A stretch of 64,000 nt of DNA from AP-15 sp963799085 (GCA_963799085.1 CAWCWA010000015.1:62001-126000); one strand, 5' to 3'; numbered from the stretch's first letter, positions 53,222 through 62,892 are shown. Numbers and translations: made by a program. Notes: generated by a model not told the origin, from the sequence alone.

Positions 53222-54750
53222 CGCCGAACGGGGCGATGCTAGCGCCGGGGTCCACCGAGGGAGGTTTCCTCCTCGTCCTCGCGATCGTAATGCCGGTGGC
53301 CGCCGCCCTCCTCTCATTCCTCTTCGGCGGACGCTGGGCCGAACGCATCGCCCTCTTGGCGATGCCGGCCGGCCTTGCCGTCGCATTCGCGATCGGCCTT
53401 CGCGTGTGGCATACCAAGAGCCCACTCTACTACGTCGTCGGCGGCTGGGAACCGCCGCTTGGCATCGCCTTTCGCGCCGACGGGTTCTCTGTGGTGATGA
53501 TGGCGACTACGGCACTTTTGGTCTGCGCCATCGGCGTCTTCGCCCGAACCCAATTCGCCACACCCCAGGGCGCGGAGACAAGGGCGCCGCTGGTGTTCTG
53601 GACGTTGCTGTCGGCGGTGTGGGCCGCCCTCAATGCGGTCTTCCTCGGCAACGACCTGTTCAATCTTTACGTGGCGCTCGAAATCCTGACTTTCGCCGCG
53701 GTGCCGCTCGTCTGTCTCGACGGCAGCCCGGCGACCCTCACGGCGGCGTTGCGCTACCTCTTATTCGCGCTCTTGGGCTCGGTCTTCTATCTCCTGGGCG
53801 CCGTGCTTCTTTACGGAGCCTACGGCACTCTCGACATCGTGCTCTTGTCGGGCCGGGTCCGCGGCGAGCCGGCGGTGTGGGCGGCGGTTTCATTGATGAC
53901 CGCGGGTCTCCTCGCCAAGGCCGCACTTTATCCTCTCCATCTGTGGCTCCCACCCGCGCATGCCGGCGCCCCGGCCCCGGCAAGCGCCATTCTGTCTGGG
54001 CTCGTAGTGAAGGCGCCGTTTTTTCTGGTCGTGCGGCTATGGTTCAACGTCATATCCGCGATGCCGGCCCCGGCGGCGGCGCAAGTGCTGGGCGCGCTCG
54101 GTGCGATGGCGATCATCTTCGGCAGCATCCTGGCGCTGCGGCAGGTGCGGCTGAAACTGCTGATCGCCTATTCGACCGTGGCGCAGATCGGCTATCTGTT
54201 TCTGATATTTCCGCTCGCTTCGGCGCCGCAGACCGGGTCTCTCTGGGGCACGGCGGCCTGGACCGGCGGCATCCTTCAGGCGGTTTCGCATGCCTGCGCC
54301 AAGGCGGCCATGTTCATGGCGGCCGGGCTGATCGCCGAGGCGCTCGGTCATGACCGGTTGGCCGGGCTCGGCGGCGTCGCGCGGGCCCTGCCGGTCACGG
54401 TTTTTGCCCTCGCGCTTGGCGGCATGTCGTTGATGGGGCTGCCGCCGAGCGGTGGTTTTGTCGCCAAGGCGCTGTTGCTGACGGCCGCGGTCGAGGAGGG
54501 CCAGTGGTGGTGGACGCCGGTGATCCTGGTGGGCGGGCTCCTCGCGGGCGGCTACGTATTCATCGTGCTCACCCGCACCCTCTCCGACCCGACCGAGCCG
54601 CTGATCCTGTCGAGAACCGTATCGTGGCGACGGCAGGCGATCGTGGCGGTGGTGGCGCTGAGCGCGGTGCTGCTGGGCTTCGTCCCGTTGCGTCCGTCGG
54701 AGCTGCTGCAGATCGGCCGCCCCGAAATCGCCGCCGCGGCGCTGCGATGA
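53218..54750 (+). CDS. mnhD: Mrp/Mnh antiporter subunit D-like (NuoM/NuoN family)
   Basis: The 510 residues have about 14 membrane helices. TTG 53218 is used (TTGA overlap). Proton-channel hallmarks are present: a Glu in NLYVALEILTFAAVP, a Lys in LMTAGLLAKAALYPLHLWLPPAHAGAP (53896-53976), VRLKLLIAYSTVAQIGY and SHACAKAAMFMAAG. It is one of the two ion-translocating subunits of this antiporter-like complex. Whether Na+, K+ or H+ is exchanged cannot be read from the sequence. Confidence 0.9.
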   Translation: MTPNGAMLAPGSTEGGFLLVLAIVMPVAAALLSFLFGGRWAERIALLAMPAGLAVAFAIGLRVWHTKSPLYYVVGGWEPPLGIAFRADGFSVVMMATTALLVCAIGVFARTQFATPQGAETRAPLVFWTLLSAVWAALNAVFLGNDLFNLYVALEILTFAAVPLVCLDGSPATLTAALRYLLFALLGSVFYLLGAVLLYGAYGTLDIVLLSGRVRGEPAVWAAVSLMTAGLLAKAALYPLHLWLPPAHAGAPAPASAILSGLVVKAPFFLVVRLWFNVISAMPAPAAAQVLGALGAMAIIFGSILALRQVRLKLLIAYSTVAQIGYLFLIFPLASAPQTGSLWGTAAWTGGILQAVSHACAKAAMFMAAGLIAEALGHDRLAGLGGVARALPVTVFALALGGMSLMGLPPSGGFVAKALLLTAAVEEGQWWWTPVILVGGLLAGGYVFIVLTRTLSDPTEPLILSRTVSWRRQAIVAVVALSAVLLGFVPLRPSELLQIGRPEIAAAALR

Positions 54751-54772
54751 GCCACAACCGGGATCTGCGGTC

Positions 54773-56386
54773 ATGACCGTGGGAACCGCACTCCTCGGCG
54801 CCACGCTCGCCCTGCCGCTGGCGATGTTGGCGGGTTGCGTCTCAGGGCGCGTGCGGGAGCGCATGCCGCAATTTCTGCCGCTGGCGCCGCTGCCCGCGCT
54901 CGCGGCGGCGATCTGGTCTCCGGGGGCCCCGCCGCTGGTGCTGCCGGAGCCGCCCTTTCGCATGAACTTGGCGCTCGACCTGCCGGGGGCGTTATTGCTC
55001 GGAACGGCGGGGTTTCTCTGGATCGCCGCGGGCCTGCAGGCGGCGGCTCTTGTCCGCAACGAGCCGAAGCGGGGCCGGTTCGCAGTCTGGTGGCTGCTGA
55101 TTCTGGCCGGCAATCTCGGCGTCTTCATCGCCGCCGACTTGGTAAGCTTTTATTTGACTTATTCGGTTGTCAGCCTGGCGGCGTACGGCCTGATCGCGCA
55201 CGACGACAATCCCGGCGCGCGCCGCGCAGGCGTCATCTACGCGGCGCTGGCGGTGCTGGGCGAGGCGTTCCTGCTGCTGGGCTTCGTCTTCATGGCGGCG
55301 GGTCCCGACGGCAGCCTTTCGATCCGCGAGGCGGCGGCGACCTTGCCGGCCTCGCACTGGCGCGATGCCGCACTCGCACTTCTCGTTCTCGGCTTCGGGC
55401 TGAAGATCGGGCTCGTCCCTGGGCATGTATGGATGCCGCTCGCCTATACGGCGGCCCCGATCCCCGCCGCGGCGGCGCTGAGCGGTGCCGCGGTCAAGGC
55501 GGGGGTGATCGGGTTCGCGCGGTTCCTGCCACTGGGGACCTCGATGCCGGGCTGGGGCTACGCCTTGGCGGCGGTGGGGATATTTTCCGCCTTCTACGGG
55601 GTCCTCGTCGGGGTGACACAGCAGAACCCGAAGACCGTGCTGGCTTATTCGAGCGTCAGCCAGATGGGATTGCTGGCGGCGGTGTTCGGCATGGGGCTAA
55701 CGACGGGCGACGCCGGGACCGCGTACGCCGCAAGTTTCGCCGGGGCTCATCACGTAATCGTCAAGGGCGCGCTGTTTCTGGCGATCGGCGTCGCCACGAC
55801 CAAGGGCGCCCGGTTCTGGCCGGTGCTGCTGCCCGCAGGAATCATTGCATTGGGCCTTGCCGGGTTGCCGCTGACGGGCGGCGCGCTCGCGAAGCTCGCG
55901 ATCAAGGCGCCGCTGGGGGATGGCGTCGTCGGGACGCTTGCGACAGTGTCGGCGGCGGGAAGCGCTCTACTCATGCTGCATTTTCTGAGCCGCCTCGCCG
56001 CGACCGCGCCGCGCCCGGCGGAGGGGCCGATGTCCGCGGCGCTCTCCGTCCCATTTCTCGCGACGGCGCTTGGCGCACTGGTTGTTCCCTGGGCGCTCTA
56101 CCCGACGCCGCTCGACGTGTTGGCGCCGGCAGCGCTCGGGGCCGCGCTGTGGCCGGTCGGGGCCGGGGCGATCCTGTTTCTGTCGCTGCGGCATTGGCGA
56201 GACCGGCTGCCGCATGTGCCGGAAGGCGACATCGTGACGGCGGGGGAAGCCGCCGTCATTTCGGTCGCCCGCTGGAGTGCGGCGGTCGAGCGAGCCGACG
56301 CCTATCTGCGGCAATGGTCGGTGGCGGTCCTGTCGTTGCTGGCGGTGGCCGTCGCCCTCGGCCTCGCAATGCTGGCCTCCCGTTGA
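54773..56386 (+). CDS. Second NuoL/M/N-family antiporter-like subunit
   Basis: The 537 residues have about 14 helices. It has VSFYLTYSVVSLAAYGLIAH, GLKIGLVPGHVWMPLAYTAAP, VLAYSSVSQMGLLAAVFG and HHVIVKGALFLAIG. It takes the place of the large MrpA subunit, which is absent as such. It starts 22 bases after mnhD. The C-terminal extension (EGDIVTAGEAAVISVARWS ... AYLRQWSVAVLSLL) is like that of MBH/formate-hydrogenlyase membrane subunits. The complex is thus an Mrp-like module of unusual composition. Confidence 0.85.
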   Translation: MTVGTALLGATLALPLAMLAGCVSGRVRERMPQFLPLAPLPALAAAIWSPGAPPLVLPEPPFRMNLALDLPGALLLGTAGFLWIAAGLQAAALVRNEPKRGRFAVWWLLILAGNLGVFIAADLVSFYLTYSVVSLAAYGLIAHDDNPGARRAGVIYAALAVLGEAFLLLGFVFMAAGPDGSLSIREAAATLPASHWRDAALALLVLGFGLKIGLVPGHVWMPLAYTAAPIPAAAALSGAAVKAGVIGFARFLPLGTSMPGWGYALAAVGIFSAFYGVLVGVTQQNPKTVLAYSSVSQMGLLAAVFGMGLTTGDAGTAYAASFAGAHHVIVKGALFLAIGVATTKGARFWPVLLPAGIIALGLAGLPLTGGALAKLAIKAPLGDGVVGTLATVSAAGSALLMLHFLSRLAATAPRPAEGPMSAALSVPFLATALGALVVPWALYPTPLDVLAPAALGAALWPVGAGAILFLSLRHWRDRLPHVPEGDIVTAGEAAVISVARWSAAVERADAYLRQWSVAVLSLLAVAVALGLAMLASR

Positions 56387-56423
56387 ACCGCGCGACGTTC
56401 CCGGCGGCCGGGAGGCCTGCGGG

Positions 56424-57464
56424 ATGCTGAGCCCGCCCGGCGACCGGTTCCTCCGCCTGGCGCTCCTGAGCGCCGCCGGCATCCTGATATTGGCGGCACT
56501 CTGGGCGACGCGGGCGGTCATGACGCCGGTCGCCTTGGCACTCTTCGTCATAGCGCTCGTCTGGCCGCTGCAGCGGCGATTGCAGGCGCGGTTGCCCGTC
56601 ATCATCGCGGTTCTTATCACTGCTGTCGTCGCCTTGCTCGCGATCGGCGGCGGGTGCTGGCTGATCGTCTGGGGCTTCGGCCGGATCGCGCAATGGATCA
56701 TCGACAACGCCGCAAGGCTGCAGAGCCTTTACACACATGTGGCCGATCTTCTGGAGGAACGCGGGCTCTACGCCGCCGAACTCGTTGCCCAACAATTCAA
56801 CATGTCATGGATTCTGGGCGCGGTTCGCGAAATCGGCGGCAGCCTGCAAGGCATCGTGACGTTTGCCCTCGTGACCTTCTTGTTCGTCATTCTGGGCTTG
56901 CTCGAACTCGCACCCCTCGGCCGGCGGCTCGGTCGGATCGGCGACGGCGCGCTCGCCGCGGCGACCGCCGAAACTGCCTCGAAGATCGCCGGCAGATTGC
57001 AAACCTACATGCTCGTCCGCTTCGGGATGAGCGTACTGACGGGGCTTGGCTTCTGGGGGTTCGCCACGATCTACGGGCTTGATCTCGGCCGCGAATGGGG
57101 TGTCATCGCATTCGTGCTGAATTTCATCCCGTTCATCGGCTCTTTTATCGCCACCCTGCTGCCCACCTTGTTCGCCGCCGCGCAATATAAGTCGTTTTCC
57201 TCCGCTCTTGCCGTATTTGTCGGCCTCAACGCCATCCAACTGCTGGTCGGCAGCTATCTCGAGCCGCGCATCGCCGGCAGGGCGGTGTCGGTCTCGCCTT
57301 TTATGGTGCTGTTCTCGGTATTCTTTTGGGGGATGTTATGGGGCATCGCCGGCGCCTTTCTCGGCGTTCCGATCCTGATCGCGCTGGAAGGCCTGTGCGC
57401 TCGCCACCCGGGCTCCCGCCCCTTAGCGATCGCGCTCTCCGCGGATGACGCAGCCGGGCAATAG
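56424..57464 (+). CDS. AI-2E family transporter
   Basis: The protein is 346 residues from ATG 56424 (GGGAGGCC upstream). The membrane layout and motifs match the AI-2 exporter/PerM family: TPVALALFVIALVWPLQRRL, GVIAFVLNFIPFIGSFIATLLP, VGSYLEPRIAGRAVSVSPF, LWGIAGAFLGVPIL. The function is variable (TqsA exports AI-2; others are Na+/H+ antiporters). It follows the antiporter operon by 37 bases and may be its last gene. The 3' end overlaps the patatin gene by 20 bases. Confidence 0.88.
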   Translation: MLSPPGDRFLRLALLSAAGILILAALWATRAVMTPVALALFVIALVWPLQRRLQARLPVIIAVLITAVVALLAIGGGCWLIVWGFGRIAQWIIDNAARLQSLYTHVADLLEERGLYAAELVAQQFNMSWILGAVREIGGSLQGIVTFALVTFLFVILGLLELAPLGRRLGRIGDGALAAATAETASKIAGRLQTYMLVRFGMSVLTGLGFWGFATIYGLDLGREWGVIAFVLNFIPFIGSFIATLLPTLFAAAQYKSFSSALAVFVGLNAIQLLVGSYLEPRIAGRAVSVSPFMVLFSVFFWGMLWGIAGAFLGVPILIALEGLCARHPGSRPLAIALSADDAAGQ

Positions 57465-58908
57465 GCGAAGACAGCCCGGCGTCCCGCCATCGCGCGGCGG
57501 CCTATGGCGCACGGCCCTGTTGATGCTGACGCTGACCTTGGGCGGGTGCAGTTCGCTCACCGTGCCGATGAACGAGCCGCTGCGCTCATCGGCCGGCAAC
57601 GCCGAATATCGCCTCCTCGAAGAAAACCGCCGGAGTGGCGCGGAAAGCGCGCTCGTTCTGGTGGCGCTTTCGGGCGGCGGCAAGCGCTCGGCCTCGTTCG
57701 GCTTTGGCGTACTGCGCGGCATGCGCGATATCCGCGTGCGGCCAGAGGGGCGGGAGAGCACGCTCCTCTCGGAGATCGATCTGCTCGCCGGCGTCTCGGG
57801 CGGCTCCTTCCCGGCGGCCCATTTCGGGCTCTATGGCGAGACCTCGTTCGCGACCTTCCCCGACGAATTCCTCTACCGCGATGTCGAAGCCTTTATCTGG
57901 GGCACCTTTCTGCTGCCGTGGAACTGGGACTGGCTGTTCAACCCGCTGGTCGGCACCAACGACCGGATGACGCAGATTTACGATCGCCTGATGTTTCATG
58001 GCGCGACCTACGGCGACCTCTTCCGGCGCGGCCGGCCGCAAATCAGCATCAACGCCACCGACATCAGTTTCGGCCGACCGTTCGGCTTTCTGCCGCTGAC
58101 CTTCGACGCGATCTGCTCCGAGCTCGGCGGGGTTCAAATCGCCCGCGCGGTCGCCGCCTCGAATGGCTTTCCGGTGCTCTTCGGGCCGATAACCTTGCGC
58201 AATTACCGCGATCCGCATTGCCCGCTGCCCTCACCGATCCCGCCGGGTGCCGTGGAGCGCGCGCAAAACGACCTGCGCGCCCGCGCGGCGCTCGACACCC
58301 TTGAGCGCTATTCGGACGACGAGAAGGTCAGATGGATCCATCTGATGGACGGCGGCATTTCCGACAATCTGGCCTTGCGCGTCTTGATCAACGACACGCT
58401 GATCCTGCAGACGCAGGCGGACCGCCTCGTTGCCGAATTGATGCCGGTCCGCCGGATCCTGGTGATCAGCGTCAACGCCGCCTCGGCGCCCAACCCGAAC
58501 TGGCCGCGGCAGCGCATCGTCACCGGGATCGGCCAGATCGTGTCCGCCGCCACCGGCGCGCAGATCAGCGCCTACAATCTGGAAACGCTCGTGGCGATGG
58601 AAAGCACGGTCGACGGCTTCGTCGAGAATCTGCGCAAGGCGCGCTGCCGCCAGGGGCCGCTCGTCCAGGGCCAGCCCTGCGACGATGTGGCGGGCCGGGT
58701 GGTGAGCATCAATCTTGCCGACTACCCCGATCCGGAAGCGCGCGCGCGGCTGCTCGCGATCCGCACCGGGCTGACGCTGCCGCGTGATCAGGTGGACGCG
58801 CTCGTCGCCGCCGGCGAGACGATGATCGGGAAACAGGCCGGAACGATTGCGACATTTCTCGAACCGAAGCCGGCGGTCGAGCCGCAGCAGGCGCTGTACC
58901 GCCGCTAG
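57445..58908 (+). CDS. Patatin-like phospholipase, lipoprotein
   Basis: The 487 residues have a signal with lipobox TLTLGGCSS (Cys35). The patatin core has LVALSGGGKRSASFGFG (oxyanion loop), Ser118 in LLAGVSGGSFPA and Asp in HLMDGGISDNLAL. The domain is longer than cytoplasmic patatins and has a Cys-containing C-terminal region (ARCRQGPLVQGQPCDD), possibly a disulfide. It should act at the outer membrane or periplasm. It overlaps the AI-2E gene by 20 bases and converges with the CBS gene, with four bases between. Confidence 0.88.
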   Translation: MTQPGNRRRQPGVPPSRGGLWRTALLMLTLTLGGCSSLTVPMNEPLRSSAGNAEYRLLEENRRSGAESALVLVALSGGGKRSASFGFGVLRGMRDIRVRPEGRESTLLSEIDLLAGVSGGSFPAAHFGLYGETSFATFPDEFLYRDVEAFIWGTFLLPWNWDWLFNPLVGTNDRMTQIYDRLMFHGATYGDLFRRGRPQISINATDISFGRPFGFLPLTFDAICSELGGVQIARAVAASNGFPVLFGPITLRNYRDPHCPLPSPIPPGAVERAQNDLRARAALDTLERYSDDEKVRWIHLMDGGISDNLALRVLINDTLILQTQADRLVAELMPVRRILVISVNAASAPNPNWPRQRIVTGIGQIVSAATGAQISAYNLETLVAMESTVDGFVENLRKARCRQGPLVQGQPCDDVAGRVVSINLADYPDPEARARLLAIRTGLTLPRDQVDALVAAGETMIGKQAGTIATFLEPKPAVEPQQALYRR

Positions 58909-58912
58909 GGCG

Positions 58913-59344
58913 TCAGGCGCCGGCGATAAAGGAGCGCAGCGAGCGCGCCTCGTATTCGATCTCGTCGAGCCGGCTCTTGACCAGATCGCCGATGCTGACG
59001 ATGCCGCAGAGCCGGCCGTCGCATACCACCGGGAAATGGCGGATGCGCCGGTTGGTCATCTCGGCCATAAGATCGGCGTCGCTATCCGCCGGGTCGCAGG
59101 TCGCCACCTGCCGCGTCATCACCCGATCCACTGGCAACGACAGGAGATCGCCGCCGTGGTCGCCGAGCCCGTGCACCAGATCGCGCTCCGAGATGATGCC
59201 GTCGACGGTCTCGCCGTCCTCGCTGACTACCAGCGCGCCGACGTTGTGTTCGCGCAGCGCCGCGACCGCAGCCTCAATCGTCGCATCGGGGCGGATCGTC
59301 GCCACCGAACGGCCCTTGTTGCGCAGGATTGCTTCGACATTCAT
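58913..59344 (-). CDS. CBS-domain pair protein
   Basis: The protein is 143 residues from ATG 59344. Two CBS motifs are visible: ATIEAAVAALREHNVGALVV ... GIISERDLVHGLG, and PVDRVMTRQVATCDPADSDADLMAEMTNRRIRHFPVV (59134-59024) with GIVSIGDLVKSRLDEIEYE. CBS pairs bind adenosine ligands and regulate partner proteins; here the protein stands alone. It is divergent from the alpha/beta hydrolase across 172 bases. Confidence 0.9.
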   Translation of the reverse strand: MNVEAILRNKGRSVATIRPDATIEAAVAALREHNVGALVVSEDGETVDGIISERDLVHGLGDHGGDLLSLPVDRVMTRQVATCDPADSDADLMAEMTNRRIRHFPVVCDGRLCGIVSIGDLVKSRLDEIEYEARSLRSFIAGA

Positions 59345-59516
59345 CGGGACACCTCGCCGATCCCGGCGCTCGACCGCGAACGCCATCTGTCTTAACATAG
59401 GACAAAATGTCGCAGCATGCCGAGAGGTTTTTCCGCATCGCGCGGCGGGTGGACCCCCGGTGGAATGATCGCGATACTGATGCCGACGAGTTTTGTCCGG
59501 CTGCGGCGAGGGAGGA

Positions 59517-60287
59517 ATGACGACAATCAAGATCGGCGAGCATGCGATCGAAGGCTTTGTCGCCGGCGACGGTCCACCGCTCCTCTTCCTGCACGGCGGC
59601 GACTATGTCCCGCAGAACGAGCCTTTTCTCCGGGCGCTTGCGCGCAGCTTTACGGTGACCGCGCCACGTCATCCGGGCTTTGGCAACTCCGTCCGCCCCG
59701 ACGGGTTCCGCACCGTCCACGATCTCGCCTACCTCTATCTCGACTGGCTCGACCGCGAAGGCCTAGGCAGTGTCACCCTTGTCGGGTCTTCGTTCGGCGG
59801 TTGGGTTGCGCTCGAAATGTGTGTCCGTTCGGTGGCGCGGATCGGGCGCTTGGCGCTGATCGACCCGCTCGGCGTCAAATTCGGCGGCCGCGAGGATCGC
59901 GACATCGCCGACATCTACGCGCTCCCCGAGGACGAGGTCCGACGCCGGACCTTTTTCGACCCAGCGCGGGCAGTGCCCGACTATGCGAGCCTCAGCGACG
60001 AGGAAGCCGAGGCGATCGCCCGCGACCGCGCGGCAACGACCCTTTACGGCTGGCGGCCCTATATGCACGACCCCGGGCTGCGCCAGTGGCTGCACCGCGT
60101 GCGCGTGCCGGCTCTCGTGATCTGGGGAGAGGAGGACGGCATCGTGACGCCCGATTACGGCGAGAAGCTCTGCCGCGCCCTGCCGCGGGCGCGATTCCGC
60201 GCGATTGCCCGGGCCGGACACTACCCGCAGATCGAATGTCCGGACGAGGTCGTCCGCGCTATCGAGACCTTTGCCTCCGATAGTTGA
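59517..60287 (+). CDS. Alpha/beta hydrolase
   Basis: The protein is 256 residues from ATG 59517 (GGGAGGA upstream). The fold is canonical: LLFLHGGDYV (oxyanion), Ser92 in LVGSSFGGWVAL, Asp in IWGEEDGIVTP and His in RAGHYPQIE. It is probably an esterase or a C-C bond hydrolase (MhpC-like). No operon partner. Its 3' end is near the AT-rich module that begins at 60343. Confidence 0.9.
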   Translation: MTTIKIGEHAIEGFVAGDGPPLLFLHGGDYVPQNEPFLRALARSFTVTAPRHPGFGNSVRPDGFRTVHDLAYLYLDWLDREGLGSVTLVGSSFGGWVALEMCVRSVARIGRLALIDPLGVKFGGREDRDIADIYALPEDEVRRRTFFDPARAVPDYASLSDEEAEAIARDRAATTLYGWRPYMHDPGLRQWLHRVRVPALVIWGEEDGIVTPDYGEKLCRALPRARFRAIARAGHYPQIECPDEVVRAIETFASDS

Positions 60288-60342
60288 GGTTTATTGTTCC
60301 CAGGCAGACGGTAATAAAGGGGTTGGGCTCAGGATATTAGAT

Positions 60343-60819
60343 ATGCGAATTAGAAACTTAATATCAGCGCCAAAGATTCTAGTTTCCGATACGAATTGGC
60401 GTTCAGACGACATGCAGCATCGCTATTCGAGAATCTTTGACAAGACCAAACCGATACGAGGAGAGTGGAAATGGCGTTCTGTTATCGCGATGGACCTAAC
60501 AAGTAAAGAGTACATATTCCTGACGCAATGTAATCCCAATAAGGATCAATGGAAGGCTTGGCTAATCTTTCGCACTCCTTCCGGTCGCGCGTCTTTGGTA
60601 AGTCGCTTGGAATACCACGGAACGCATCCGGGTCTGCATGCGCACGCGCATTGTGAGCGCGGGGGGCTGGAGGAGGGACCATCAAGCATTGATGAACTCG
60701 CCCGTATTCCCCGTACGGAGCGCTTGCATCGACGGAAGAACGCTTGGCGGGAACACAGCTTTTGGGAAGAAGCGCGACGTCATTTTCGGATTGAGCATCC
60801 AAAAGGGGCGTTGCTATGA
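60343..60819 (+). CDS. Hypothetical protein, 158 aa, partner of DUF1828 protein
   Basis: ATG 60343 starts MRIRNLISAPKILVSDTN; a frame from 60205 overlaps the hydrolase and is unlikely. The product has YSRIFDKTKPIRGEWKWR, MDLTSKEYIFLTQCNP and a His-rich stretch HGTHPGLHAHAHCE, then a basic C-terminus. No family recognised. The His cluster could bind metal. TGA overlaps the ATG of the DUF1828/DUF1829 gene, so they are coupled. The region is clearly AT-richer than its flanks, suggesting transfer. Confidence 0.6.
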   Translation: MRIRNLISAPKILVSDTNWRSDDMQHRYSRIFDKTKPIRGEWKWRSVIAMDLTSKEYIFLTQCNPNKDQWKAWLIFRTPSGRASLVSRLEYHGTHPGLHAHAHCERGGLEEGPSSIDELARIPRTERLHRRKNAWREHSFWEEARRHFRIEHPKGALL

Positions 60820-61569
60820 CGACGGCAGAAAGCCTCGAAAAAACGCTATGCGCGACTTTTTGCGAGGCAATCACCGTCAATCCGGTCCCATGCGGCTTTG
60901 CCGTCAGTGCGGGCTTCGCGGACCCGTCGGGTGACCGCATCGGTTTCTATGTTATTGCAGACGGAGAAAATTACCATCTCGAAGACGACGGTGAGTATCT
61001 TGCCCAATTGATAGCCGTCGGTATCGATATTGAAAGAGGGCAGAGACAACAATTGCTGGAACTGGATTTTTCAAACTGCCAGGGCGTCATGGGACCACGA
61101 TACTTATGAGATCAGAACCGGTACTTTCGAACAGCGAGAACTAACAACGAAGATGGTCCAGTTTCTCTCTGCTCTGATGAGAATTCGTGATCTGGAATTG
61201 CTCACTCGCGATTTTGTTCGTTCGACCTTTCGTGAGGACGCGACAGCTGCAATCATGCAGCACTTTGGCGACGTGGCCAACATCGACGAAAGGAAGCCTG
61301 TTTCCTTGGAGTTCCCGGACTTTCTGCCGGATTTGGTGATACGTCCGAAAGGCAAAGGCCGGGACACGGCAGTGTTTCTTGCAAGTAATCCTGTTCCATT
61401 CCAAGAAGCAGAATTACTGAGGGCTGAGGTAGATAAGGAGGGACGACAGGAGAAGATCACCGTGGTGGCCCTAATCGAAGATACGGACAAAATCAATGTT
61501 ATCAGTCCCCGGCGTTTTCAGCGAGCCATAAACCGAGGCCTGCCCTGTGTCTATCTTTCGAGGCGATGA
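60816..61569 (+). CDS. DUF1828/DUF1829 protein, one frameshift
   Basis: From ATG 60816: TAESLEKTLCATFCEAITVN, then PVPCGFAVSAGFADPSGDRIG and YHLEDDGEYLAQLIAVGID, the DUF1828 pattern. One extra base near 61068 (CTGGATTTTTC) shifts the frame. The other frame continues with DTYEIRTGTFEQRELT, LELLTRDFVRSTFREDA and FLPDLVIRPKGKG, the DUF1829 half, ending NRGLPCVYLSRR. Corrected length is about 250 residues. The biochemical function is unknown. Such proteins are seen in mobile or phage-linked settings. It is coupled to the preceding His-rich gene. Confidence 0.7.
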
Positions 61570-61712
61570 GCCTGCGGCCATGAATGCTATCGCCCGAGAG
61601 GCAAGCATTGACGCGGGCAGATCGAGATTGCGATAACTGATAGCTTCGAAATTATTCGGCGGGCATGCCGACGGACGGGGCTTTCTCGAACGAGCGCAGA
61701 GGAGGCAGGGCG

Positions 61713-62882
61713 ATGAAAGTTTGGCATTTCAGTGAGATGGCTTATCACCCGGCCTGGCCGCAGCTCGGCGATTCCTATCGCGTCGTGGTGCCGAACCGGC
61801 TTTTCGACCCGAAGATCGGCGCCGACCTCTACCACCGCTATCTCGACGAATGGGCGCTGTGCGACGAGCTCGGCATCAACATCATGACCAACGAGCATCA
61901 CGCCACCGCAACCTGCGCCGACTCGGTGTGCACGATCCCGATGGCGATATTGGCGCGCGAGACCAAGCGGGTGCGGCTCCTGGCGCTCGGCATGCCGATC
62001 GGCAACCGCAACGACCCGATCCGCGTCGCCGAGGAATTTTCGATGCTCGACGTGATCTCGCGCGGCCGCATCGAGATGGGCTTTGTCAGAGGCGTGCCGT
62101 TCGAGATTTCGCCCGCCAACACCAATCCGGCCCTGCTGACGGAGCGGTTCTGGGAGGCGCACGACCTGATCCTGAAGGCGATGACCTCGCATGACGGGCC
62201 GTTCAACTGGGAGGGCGAGCATTTCCACTACCGCCAGGTCAATGTCTGGCCGCGGCCGTGGCAGGAGCCGCACCCGCCGGTGTGGACGCCGGTCGGCAGC
62301 GAGGGCAGCGCCAGCGAGGCGGCGGCGCGCGGCATCACGATCGGGGTGCTCAACACCGGCTGGGTGCGCACGCCGCCGATCTTCGAGGCCTATCGCAAGA
62401 GTGCGGCCGCGGCCGGGCGCGAACCGCGCCTCGACAAGCTCGCCTATATGGCGCTGATCGGCGTCGGCGAAACGCGCGAGGAGGGCTGGCGTCGCGCCGA
62501 CCAAATCCTGGGCTACAGCCGCACCTCGGGCATCGTCGCGCCGCAATTCGCCAATCCGCCCGGCTACGCCCCGCCGCGCGCGACCGCACAGATGCTGAAA
62601 GGCGGCGGTGCGATGGCGGCGCGCGCCACACGGGTCCAGACCCGGGACGGCCGCCCGATCAACGCCCGTACCGTGACGGTCGAGGAGGGGATCGACGCCG
62701 GCCTTGTCTTCGCCGGGACCCCCGACGACGTCTACGAACAGCTGCGCGCCTTCTACGACCAGTCGGCGGCTTCGGCCACTGTTGATGATGGGCCAGGGCG
62801 GCCTGATCAGCCACGAAGACACCGTCGCCAACCTGACGCTGTTCAGCAGGAGGTCCTGCCGCGCCTCGCGGACCTGGGCTGA
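61713..62882 (+). CDS. Luciferase-like (LLM) flavin-dependent oxidoreductase, three indels near the 3' end
   Basis: ATG 61713 follows GAGGAGG. About 345 residues read cleanly (MKVWHFSEMAYHPAW; IMTNEHHATATCADSV; GMPIGNRNDPIRVAEEFSMLD; VWTPVGSEGS). Between about 62760 and 62860, three single-base losses move the frame and then restore it. The corrected tail would read FYDQSGGFGHLLMMGQ ... LISHEDTVANLTLFSREVLPRLADLG (62752-62879). It belongs to the LLM family that uses FMN or F420. No partner gene adjacent. Confidence 0.85.
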   Translation: MKVWHFSEMAYHPAWPQLGDSYRVVVPNRLFDPKIGADLYHRYLDEWALCDELGINIMTNEHHATATCADSVCTIPMAILARETKRVRLLALGMPIGNRNDPIRVAEEFSMLDVISRGRIEMGFVRGVPFEISPANTNPALLTERFWEAHDLILKAMTSHDGPFNWEGEHFHYRQVNVWPRPWQEPHPPVWTPVGSEGSASEAAARGITIGVLNTGWVRTPPIFEAYRKSAAAAGREPRLDKLAYMALIGVGETREEGWRRADQILGYSRTSGIVAPQFANPPGYAPPRATAQMLKGGGAMAARATRVQTRDGRPINARTVTVEEGIDAGLVFAGTPDDVYEQLRAFYDQSAASATVDDGPGRPDQPRRHRRQPDAVQQEVLPRLADLG

Positions 62883-62892
62883 CCACCGCGGA

